Translations under genes and position numbers: made by a program | Shown: positions 1 to 5,918 of the stretch, piece by piece | Layout of the letters: every line of letters begins with the position of its first letter | Position numbering within the stretch: position 1 is the first letter of the stretch | From: an uncultured Bacteroidia bacterium | GTDB taxonomy: Bacteria > Bacteroidota > Bacteroidia > Bacteroidales > UBA932 | Length of the DNA: 7,359 nucleotides | Assembly: GCA_902773305.1 (NCBI GenBank) | Contig: CACYEB010000166.1 | Location: forward strand, 1-7,359 | Reading direction: 5' to 3' | Notes under the pieces: generated by a model | Databases searched by the model: none | Seen by the model: only the letters and a program-made list of their open reading frames with translations | What the model was told of the DNA's origin: nothing

Positions 1-428
1 ATTATTACCAGCCAGCGGCCGGGAATGCTGTCACAGGTGATGCCCCTGCGCCATCCCCACTGATTGTCAAGACTGGTACCCCGCTTTTTGAACAGCACCT
101 GCGAGCCCTCCGGAAGGGTCGCCCGCTGACGTGCACTGCCCACCAGCGGAAATGATACCGACTCCTTGTAGGAGGCGTGCGCGGGGGATATCACCTCGAA
201 ATCAATATCGACATCCTCTTTTACAGATGCGGTCGCATCCACCCTGCACATCACGGCGGCCGTGTAGCTATACCCCTCTTCCATATTGAGGTCAAAACTC
301 AAACCCATCCTCAGGTCTTCCCCGGTAACCTCCTGGACGAGGTGAAACTCTTCGCGCGGATTATCGCACGAAAGCACCGCAAAAAGTGCGCATACCAGCG
401 CTAATACCGATTTATGCCTTGTTTTCAT
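1..428 (-). CDS. gldH: GldH-like gliding-motility lipoprotein (partial, C-terminus off the left edge)
   Basis: The reading frame starts at ATG 428 and stays open to the window edge, giving 142 full codons. Residues 1-20 form a lipoprotein signal peptide: basic MKTRHK, a hydrophobic stretch, then the lipobox VLSC with Cys21 as the probable lipidated residue. The mature part is predicted beta-rich and ends in DNQWGWRRGI and a PGRW turn, which resembles the C-terminal part of GldH proteins. GldH is an outer-envelope lipoprotein needed for gliding in Flavobacterium; homologues also occur in Bacteroidota that do not glide. Family members are roughly 155-165 residues from memory, so only a short tail should be missing. 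The start overlaps the end of the RicT gene by 17 bp in another frame, suggesting translational coupling. The assignment rests on the lipobox, the C-terminal pattern and the position after RicT. Overall similarity is weak, and another small lipoprotein is possible. Confidence 0.68.
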   Translation of the reverse strand, partial: MKTRHKSVLALVCALFAVLSCDNPREEFHLVQEVTGEDLRMGLSFDLNMEEGYSYTAAVMCRVDATASVKEDVDIDFEVISPAHASYKESVSFPLVGSARQRATLPEGSQVLFKKRGTSLDNQWGWRRGITCDSIPGRWLVI

Positions 429-1716
429 TGCCGCGGCCAAATCTGGGGTTACGGTTGTCGTGCCGTCCACCGCGGCGCTCCCCTTCTGAGCGACGGGGAC
501 GTTCGTCACGGCCTTCTTTTCCCGCACGGCCACCTTCGGCTTTCCGCTCGGGTGCCGCAAGCCGCTCACCCTCACTCCTGCTGCGGCCAGGCCGGGGGCG
601 ACCGCCCCGCTGACGCTTCCTGGGAGAAGAGTCAAAGCGGGAAATGCTGTCGTCACCCACCGATGTCACGAATTCGGGTTCCTCATCTGCCGAACGATTC
701 TTCTCTATTACCGGATCGCCTTTCTTGCCGTGCCTGTTAAGATCCTTGATCTGCGCCACCTGTTCTGCGGACAGCGGGAACATATTGGACATATTGTTTT
801 TGTCGAACGAAAACCACATCGTCCCCATCAGCACGTCGGTTTTTACCAGATATGCCAGACCGTCCCTGAAATCGAGCGGTTCGCGGGCGTCGGGCAGGTT
901 TTTACGGGCGTCGACATAGGCAGAGGCTTCATAGTTGATACAACACTTGAGCTTGCTGCACTGACCCGCCAGTTTCTGCGGATTGAGCGCCAGGTCCTGG
1001 CAGCGGGCCGCCTGTGTGGTGATGGACTTGAAATCTGCCATAAACTTGGAGCAGCACAGCGGCCGGCCGCATACGCCCAGCCCTCCGATTAGGCCGGCCT
1101 CCTGGCGCGCACCTATCTGCTTCATCTCTATGCGGATATGGAATGCCTCGGCAAAATCTTTGATGAGCTGGCGGAAATCTACCCTCTCGTCTGCGATATA
1201 GTAAAAAATCGCCTTGGTGCCGTCTCCCTGAAATTCCACATCACCGATCTTCATATCCAGACCCAGATTGGCCGCCAGCTGGCGGGCGCGGATCATCGTG
1301 CTCTGCTCGCGGGCTATGGCCTCCTGCCACCGCTCAATGTCCAGCGCCTTGGCCTTACGGTAGATTCTCTTGAACTGATATGTTTCCGGATTGATCCGGC
1401 GGCGCATCATCTGCCTCAGCACCACGGCGCCGGAGAGGGTTACTATTCCCAAATCGTGGCCGTTGGCGGCCTCTACCACCACCAAATCGCCCGCCTTGAG
1501 ATCCTGTCCGGTATCGTTGCGGAAAATGAGTTTGTGCGTATTCTTGAAACGGACTTCATAAAGGTCCCTGTATTTTGCCTCGTCGATTCCCTGTAGCCAG
1601 TCAAAGTCGGACAGCTTGCAGCAGCCCCTCTCGTATGTGACCTGCAGGGCGCCGGTATCATCCCGTTCCACCACGCACCCGCGGGAGCAATCGTGATTTT
1701 TATTGTCGTAATCCAT
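412..1716 (-). CDS. ricT: RicT/YaaT-like PSP1-domain protein with an arginine-rich tail
   Basis: The protein has 434 residues from ATG 1716. The frame is open back to 1758, but that start would lie inside holB; 1716 follows the holB stop by 4 bp and gives the expected short N-terminus. Residues about 50-290 match the PSP1 family, for example YEVRFKNTHKLIFRN, GDLVVVEAANGHDLGIVTLSG, ARQEAGLIGGLGVCGRPLCC and CSKLKCCINYE. The cysteines C216, C221, C222, C253, C258 and C259 correspond to those that in Bacillus RicT take part in an Fe-S-bearing complex with RicA and RicF, which affects RNA maturation by RNase Y. No RicA or RicF partner is visible here, so the role in this phylum is open. N-terminal cysteines C10, C14, C32 and C33 form a second group. 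Residues 366-434 are a disordered basic tail with 20 arginines in 69 residues and two RSEGER repeats, suggesting nucleic-acid binding (inference). Confidence 0.9.
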   Translation of the reverse strand: MDYDNKNHDCSRGCVVERDDTGALQVTYERGCCKLSDFDWLQGIDEAKYRDLYEVRFKNTHKLIFRNDTGQDLKAGDLVVVEAANGHDLGIVTLSGAVVLRQMMRRRINPETYQFKRIYRKAKALDIERWQEAIAREQSTMIRARQLAANLGLDMKIGDVEFQGDGTKAIFYYIADERVDFRQLIKDFAEAFHIRIEMKQIGARQEAGLIGGLGVCGRPLCCSKFMADFKSITTQAARCQDLALNPQKLAGQCSKLKCCINYEASAYVDARKNLPDAREPLDFRDGLAYLVKTDVLMGTMWFSFDKNNMSNMFPLSAEQVAQIKDLNRHGKKGDPVIEKNRSADEEPEFVTSVGDDSISRFDSSPRKRQRGGRPRPGRSRSEGERLAAPERKAEGGRAGKEGRDERPRRSEGERRGGRHDNRNPRFGRGNENKA

Positions 1717-1720
1717 CTTG

Positions 1721-2854
1721 CTAAATGTATAGGAAAAATCGGTTGCCCAAATCGGCAAAAATCAACTTTGCCGACACATTGGCATCTATCAGCCTCAAAG
1801 CGGTATCGACCGCCGCAAAGGCTTTGCCGTAGAACGTCTGTTTAATCCTGGGCGTTAATTGTCTTATATACTCTGCTTCGTCACTGTCGGCAAAGGCGAT
1901 GCTGCCAAGCCCCTGGGAAGTGACAAACAATTTCCTGATCATATCTTCTGCCGTAACGCACCACAACTTCTGGCGGTCGCGGCCCAGAGACGAAAGTTGC
2001 TCGGCAACGTCCATCACTTCGACTAGTGACTTGGCCAGCGCTGCATCCAGAAGAGAACGTACCGATTCCTGCACAGAGCCTGTTCCTTCGGCATTGCCGA
2101 CGGCCGAAAACGCCCGGCCTACGCTCCCCGCAGCCAAAGTGGCGTAATTCATGGCTTCTTCTGCATTCAGGTCAAAGCGCTTCTCCAGAATGAGAGCCAT
2201 CTCGTGGCGCTCTACCGGTTGCAGGCGGATAACCTGACAGCGGGAAACCACCGTAGAGAGCATATTCTCCATCTGATGTGTAACCAGCAGGAAGAGTGTC
2301 CCTGCCGGGGGCTCTTCCAGCAACTTGAGCAACTTGTTGGCCGCCTCGGTGGTCATCTTCTCCGGCTCCCATATCACCATAATCTTGTATTGCGACTGGT
2401 ATGGTTGCAGCGAGAGGATATTCGCAATCTCCCTTGCCTCGTTTACCGTGATCGCTCCGGCCTTGTTTTCTATACCGATTGCTGCAAACAGGTCGTGACT
2501 GTCAAAATAGGGATTATCCGTGGCCAGAGAAACGAAATCTCTCAGGAAGTAACTGCTTACGGGACGCTTTTTCTCCTGGTCGGAGAGTTTGGGCGAAGAA
2601 CTTATCGGAAAGGAGAAATGCAGGTCCGGATATGACAGGTGAGCGTGGAGACGGCACGAGGGGCACTCACCACAACTGTCTCCGTCCTTCGCGCCGGTAC
2701 AGTTAAGGTACTGCGACAGGGCAACGGCAAACGCAAACGCCCCCATCCCTTCCTGCTCTACGAAAAGAAGGGCGTGCCCAAGACGGTTTTCGTCCACAAG
2801 CTTTCCCAGACGCGCCTTGAGAGCGTCATTGCCGTATATTTCACCGAAGCGCAT
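1721..2854 (-). CDS. holB: DNA polymerase III delta' subunit (clamp loader)
   Basis: This 377-residue protein has the layout of the delta' subunit, a non-ATPase member of the clamp loader that places the sliding clamp on DNA during replication. The N-terminus FGEIYGNDALKARL is followed by RLGHALLFVEQEGMG, where the Walker A loop would be; the lysine and threonine of GKT are absent, as expected for a subunit that does not hydrolyse ATP. A four-cysteine zinc module follows (C52, C61, C64, C67; pattern C-x8-C-x2-C-x2-C). Next are KIMVIWEPEKMTTEAANKLL and KLLEEPPAGTLF (about 157-188), and the SRC motif at 204-206, which in clamp loaders lies at the subunit interface. The C-terminal third is divergent, as usual for the collar domain. 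It begins 12 bp after the U32 stop and ends 4 bp before ricT, so it is cotranscribed with both. DnaX (gamma/tau) is excluded by the missing GKT. Confidence 0.93.
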   Translation of the reverse strand: MRFGEIYGNDALKARLGKLVDENRLGHALLFVEQEGMGAFAFAVALSQYLNCTGAKDGDSCGECPSCRLHAHLSYPDLHFSFPISSSPKLSDQEKKRPVSSYFLRDFVSLATDNPYFDSHDLFAAIGIENKAGAITVNEAREIANILSLQPYQSQYKIMVIWEPEKMTTEAANKLLKLLEEPPAGTLFLLVTHQMENMLSTVVSRCQVIRLQPVERHEMALILEKRFDLNAEEAMNYATLAAGSVGRAFSAVGNAEGTGSVQESVRSLLDAALAKSLVEVMDVAEQLSSLGRDRQKLWCVTAEDMIRKLFVTSQGLGSIAFADSDEAEYIRQLTPRIKQTFYGKAFAAVDTALRLIDANVSAKLIFADLGNRFFLYI

Positions 2855-2866
2855 AATAAATCTAAC

Positions 2867-4879
2867 TTACAAAGATACTATCATTTCGCATCTTTTGCAA
2901 TCGAATTCCAGCCGCAGACGGCGGCCTGCATTCACCAGGAAAAGGGGCTCGCGCGGTTTGGCAGAAGGGTGCTGCCGGGGGCACAGTCCCAACTCATACT
3001 TGACGCAATAGCGGCTGCGCATCAGGGCGGCGTCCGGCACAGGAGCAAGTTCGTAGGCATCCTCTACCTTCCCGTATCCCATATCCATCAGCACCTCCCT
3101 CGCCAAATGATTCGCACAGTTCGCCGTGTAGTTCGCGATAGAGTCAGGGAGGCGGTTGCCTGCGGCGGATGTCGCCTTTTTGCGGGTTCCGTCTTCACCC
3201 TGTCCTTCGCGTTCAGCGTAGAAAAAGTTCGCGTAGGGAACAGGCGCGACGAGCCGACTGGCCCGGAGCGAAGCTTTTTCGAAGCCATCGAAGGGCAGCC
3301 CCTTGACAGCCACGGCGCGGACGCGGACCAGTTCTTCTGCGAGTTCCCGGCGGAGAGCATTGAGGACGGAAGCGGGATAGAACCGTACAGGACTCTGGTC
3401 CACCCTGTCACACTTGAAGTCGAAATGATCGGTGCGTTTGCCCATATTGCGGCGGATATTCTCCGCGGCGGCATCCTGCCTCTCCGCCACCGGCACATCG
3501 GCCGGCAGCGTCACCTCAACCCTGAAACCATCGGCATCCACTGCCACTACACACTCCTGACCAAAGGCTACATCCACATCAATCTTGCGGCGCGGCATAT
3601 TAACCTGCAACTCCTTCTCGAACTTAATGTTATGGTTGCGATAGACATAATTACCGGGAGCGATGCCGGAGGCGTCTTTTACTGTAACAGTATCCCCCTT
3701 TACCACATCGGCCCGCATACCGGTTATGCCGTTCTCCCCCACAAACACCAGCCCGTCGCCGTTGTTTAGCGGATTATGTATTCCCGACACTTTCGGCGTA
3801 GAAAAACTTCGCGTAGGGAACAGGGATTCTATGTTCTCCCTGGCCCGGAGTGAAGCTTTTTCGAAGCCGGAGCCAGGCAAGATAGTCACCGTTCGCGTGC
3901 TGACGCGAACAACGTCGCCAATGTACTCGCCAAGGGATTTGGTGCTCTCCAGACTGTTCCAGCGGCCGCGTTTCCCGTCTATGAAGAACTGGGTATATCC
4001 ACGGTTGAAGGTTGCCTGGGGATTGGGGATAAATCCACCCTCAAGTGTACCCGAAGATGCTTTAACATACTCTCCGCGGCGGGCGCATATCCCGTCTATC
4101 CTGTCCCGGTAGTGACGGCAAAGGTTCTTGACATACGAGTCACTCTTCAACCTCCCCTCTATCTTGAAGGAGCAGATGCCGGCATCTGCCAATTCTTCGA
4201 GGCGGTTGTCCAGGCAATAGTCCCTGGGGGAAAGGACGGGCCGGCTGCGAACGAGTATCTTACCTTCGGAATCCACAACATCATACAGACTCCGGCACGC
4301 CTGTATGCACGCCCCGCGGTTGGCACTGCGACCGGCAAGATATTGCGAGAGATAGCAGTTTCCGCTGTAGCTGACGCAGATTGCCCCGTGTACGAAAAAC
4401 TCCAGTTCGGTGTCCGGCGCGGCACGACGGATAGCCCGGATCTCTTCCAGCGAAAGCTGCCGTTCCAGAATGAGCCGTTCAAAGCCAAGGGAAGCGAGCA
4501 TCGCCGCCTGCTGAGGGGTGCGGATTGCGCATTGGGTGGAGGCGTGCAGTGCAACGGGAGGCAGTTTCAGGCGGGTGATGCCCAAATCCTGCACGATGAG
4601 GGCATCGACCCCGGCCTCGTACAAATCCCAGATCATCTTCTCTACCGCAGGCAACTCATCGTCGAAAACAATGGTGTTGACTGCGGCATATATCCTGGCC
4701 GAAAATTTATGAGCATAAGCGGTCAGACGGGCTATGTCGCTTATGGGGTTGCCAGCGGCAGCCCGAGCGCCGAAACCCGGTCCTGCGATATATACGGCAT
4801 CGGCACCGCAGTCAATGGCCGCGATGCCGATGTCCGAAGTCTTAGCAGGAGCTAACAGCTCAAGCTTTACTGGTTGCAT
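2867..4879 (-). CDS. U32 family protein (RlhA/TrhP-like RNA hydroxylation factor) carrying two in-frame palindromic insertions
   Basis: The protein has 670 residues from ATG 4879; the start LELLAPAKTSDIGIAAIDCGADAVY is typical of the family. The U32 signature is complete at 160-179: EFFVHGAICVSYSGNCYLSQ, with C168 and C175. Further cysteines at C191, C195 and C236 are candidate Fe-S ligands by analogy with UbiU/UbiV. Residues 232-245 (DAGICSFKIEGRLK) and 280-301 (a GGF-P-P-FNRGYTQFF pattern) are also conserved. The C-terminal part with RYCVKYELGLCPR (623-635) and a final C661-x2-C664 resembles the long E. coli RlhA (YdcP) form. Members once called collagenases are now linked to prephenate-dependent hydroxylation of 23S rRNA (RlhA) or tRNA (TrhP); which substrate applies here cannot be decided. 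Residues 338-363 and 532-556 are encoded by two copies of a repeat and look foreign to the family. The gene overlaps the upstream TPR gene by 13 bp. Confidence 0.9.
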   Translation of the reverse strand: MQPVKLELLAPAKTSDIGIAAIDCGADAVYIAGPGFGARAAAGNPISDIARLTAYAHKFSARIYAAVNTIVFDDELPAVEKMIWDLYEAGVDALIVQDLGITRLKLPPVALHASTQCAIRTPQQAAMLASLGFERLILERQLSLEEIRAIRRAAPDTELEFFVHGAICVSYSGNCYLSQYLAGRSANRGACIQACRSLYDVVDSEGKILVRSRPVLSPRDYCLDNRLEELADAGICSFKIEGRLKSDSYVKNLCRHYRDRIDGICARRGEYVKASSGTLEGGFIPNPQATFNRGYTQFFIDGKRGRWNSLESTKSLGEYIGDVVRVSTRTVTILPGSGFEKASLRARENIESLFPTRSFSTPKVSGIHNPLNNGDGLVFVGENGITGMRADVVKGDTVTVKDASGIAPGNYVYRNHNIKFEKELQVNMPRRKIDVDVAFGQECVVAVDADGFRVEVTLPADVPVAERQDAAAENIRRNMGKRTDHFDFKCDRVDQSPVRFYPASVLNALRRELAEELVRVRAVAVKGLPFDGFEKASLRASRLVAPVPYANFFYAEREGQGEDGTRKKATSAAGNRLPDSIANYTANCANHLAREVLMDMGYGKVEDAYELAPVPDAALMRSRYCVKYELGLCPRQHPSAKPREPLFLVNAGRRLRLEFDCKRCEMIVSL
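3212..3286 (-). repeat. In-frame imperfect palindromic repeat, copy B (75 bp)
   Basis: This segment of the U32 gene repeats the one at 3792-3868. The left arm (3212-3244) matches in 31 of 33 bases, and the right arm (3258-3286) in 28 of 29. The 13-bp centre (3245-3257) is unrelated to the other copy's centre. The two arms are imperfect inverted repeats of each other: the left arm contains GCGTAGAAAAAGTTCGC and the reverse complement of the right arm contains GCTTCGAAAAAGCTTCGC, so the transcript could fold into a long hairpin. It encodes residues 532-556, beginning GFEKASLRAS and ending VPYANFFYAE. On the minus strand one other frame is fully open across it and the third is open until its last bases. 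Exact ends are set by where the two copies stop matching; no target-site duplication is obvious. Confidence 0.88.
3792..3868 (-). repeat. In-frame imperfect palindromic repeat, copy A (77 bp)
   Basis: This is the second copy of the repeat within the U32 gene, in the same orientation and about 500 bp from copy B. It encodes residues 338-363, beginning GFEKASLRAREN and ending SLFPTRSFSTP. Its centre (3825-3839) is 15 bp, against 13 bp in copy B, so the distal half is read in a different frame: SLFPTRSFST here and VPYANFFYA there. The inner part can also pair (GGGAACA with TGTTCTCCC), extending the hairpin towards the loop. It lies between the family-like segments GEYIGDVVRVSTRTVTI and NNGDGLVFVGENG, where I would expect only a short loop in relatives. 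Confidence 0.88.
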
Positions 4880-5829
4880 TTGAGTTCTTCCTCAACTTTG
4901 AATTTTGCAACTGCACCAAACTTGGGATCGCTGATAATCTGCTTATAGTATGCGCAAGCCTTCGCACGGTCCTTGCGGCCCTCATAAGCGGTAGCCAGCT
5001 GATAGACGATCTGTGACTTGTCATTTGCGTTGGGAGCAAGTGCGAGGTAAGCCTCGAATGCATTGATTGCGGTATCATACTGCTTGAGGTTCAAGGCGCT
5101 GACACCGATGAGTTTCTCTGCATTAGGGGTATCCATAGCCTGGGCGGAGCGCTGTGCGTACTCCATTGTCCCACGGTTGTCCTTTGCTTTCTGGCAGGCA
5201 ACCGCCTTTTTGAGGTAGCAGTTGGATATCTGCTTCATTGCATCCTTTGCAACATTGGAACCTTCGCCGGCAACCTCGGCTGCAGTGGTAAAGGTTTCAA
5301 CGGCGGCATCGATATCTCCGCTGCCCACCAGAGAGTGACCCAGACGCATCATTGCGGTGGTATTGGTGGAGTCAGCAGCGACAACTGCCTTGAACGCCTC
5401 GACAGCCTCGGCAAAATTCTTCGCATTGAGCATTGCGCCGCCCTTTGCCATAAGCATCTTGGGAATCAGGCCCTCTGCCCGCTCTACGGCATCAACGTTG
5501 TTGTCATACTCGGTAGCCGTCTCCACCACTTTGCGGAAATTGGCAACCGCCGTATCGAATTCGCTGGCCTCTGCAGCCTCTTCTCCCAGCTTCATATATA
5601 TCTGAGGAATGATATTCTGACAATCTCCCACAACGTTGCTGGCATCGCCCCCAAGCCCTTTTGCCATCTCGAGGCATTCGAGGAATTTCGGAAGGGCGTC
5701 TGCAATGTTACCCTCGTTCAGAAGCGTTCCAGCCTCGTTGTAAAGGTTCACTGCAGTCTCGATGTCCTGGCCTTTAGCAAAGCCGAAAGTCGCAAGTGCG
5801 ACAGCCAAAGTGATAATTATCTTTTTCAT
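4867..5829 (-). CDS. Secreted tetratricopeptide-repeat (TPR) protein
   Basis: The protein has 320 residues from ATG 5829. The frame is open further back, to 5871, but starting at 5829 puts a clear signal peptide at the N-terminus: MKKIIITLAVALATFGFAKG, with cleavage near residue 20. There is no lipobox cysteine, so a soluble periplasmic or envelope-associated protein is expected. The rest is nearly all helical, with about six to seven TPR-like units at roughly 26-56, 74-107, 123-156, 157-190, 203-235, 237-270 and 272-305. The best are LGHSLVGSGDIDAAVETFTTA and the unit around NLKQYDTAINAFEAYLALAP. TPR arrays are protein-protein docking scaffolds; no catalytic motif is seen and the partner is unknown. 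It is the first gene of the probable operon and its end overlaps the U32 start by 13 bp. Confidence 0.85.
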   Translation of the reverse strand: MKKIIITLAVALATFGFAKGQDIETAVNLYNEAGTLLNEGNIADALPKFLECLEMAKGLGGDASNVVGDCQNIIPQIYMKLGEEAAEASEFDTAVANFRKVVETATEYDNNVDAVERAEGLIPKMLMAKGGAMLNAKNFAEAVEAFKAVVAADSTNTTAMMRLGHSLVGSGDIDAAVETFTTAAEVAGEGSNVAKDAMKQISNCYLKKAVACQKAKDNRGTMEYAQRSAQAMDTPNAEKLIGVSALNLKQYDTAINAFEAYLALAPNANDKSQIVYQLATAYEGRKDRAKACAYYKQIISDPKFGAVAKFKVEEELKCNQ

Positions 5830-5905
5830 AATGTCAGGTAAAATGTTTTTCAAAGTGACATAATAGCACATTGCGTGCCACGGGGAGCAAAGGTAAAAAA
5901 ATTGT
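5830..5905 (-). promoter_or_regulatory. Probable promoter region of the TPR-U32-holB-ricT-gldH operon
   Basis: This 76-bp gap between the nhaC-type gene and the TPR start is the only non-coding stretch ahead of the five-gene group. On the minus strand TCACTTTG (5858 to 5851) differs by one base from the Bacteroidota -7 element TAnnTTTG and lies 21 bp before the start codon. A TTTG at 5891-5888 could act as the -33 element, but its spacing of about 29 bp is too long, so the exact promoter is uncertain. No Shine-Dalgarno sequence is evident. Confidence 0.3.
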
Positions 5906-5918
5906 CTATTTCCGACAA
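5895..5918 (-). terminator. Weak hairpin plus T-run overlapping the antiporter stop codon
   Basis: On the minus strand TTGTC (5918-5914) and GACAA (5906-5902) can pair around a 7-base loop, immediately followed by seven T residues (5901-5895). This is the arrangement of an intrinsic terminator, and the TAG stop (5908-5906) lies at the loop-stem junction. The stem has only 5 bp with three A-T pairs, so termination would be weak or partial and some read-through into the TPR operon is possible. Confidence 0.35.

Noticed and set aside
1717..1758. Upstream extension of the ricT frame to an ATG at 1758
   Set aside because: It would overlap the holB coding end and add 14 residues that do not look like the family N-terminus; ATG 1716 is placed 4 bp after the holB stop.
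2639..3769. A 376-codon open frame on the plus strand opposite holB and the U32 gene
   Set aside because: It lies antisense to two well-supported genes and has no recognisable domain. Long antisense frames are common in GC-rich coding DNA, and part of it is the reverse of the palindromic repeat.
3212..3868. The two repeats as a CRISPR array or an ordinary tandem domain duplication
   Set aside because: There are only two copies, about 500 bp apart inside a gene, with different centres. The sequence between them is normal U32 coding sequence, and no cas genes are present.
3212..3868. The change of frame within the repeats as evidence of a broken U32 gene
   Set aside because: The overall frame is restored after each copy: conserved U32 sequence continues downstream in the same frame to a normal C-terminal cysteine region.
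4112..4855. A 247-codon open frame on the plus strand
   Set aside because: It is fully antisense to the most conserved part of the U32 gene, including the signature region, and its translation resembles no protein family I know.
5830..5871. Upstream extension of the TPR gene to an ATG at 5871
   Set aside because: It would put 14 polar/mixed residues before an otherwise perfect signal peptide beginning MKK, and would cover the likely promoter.
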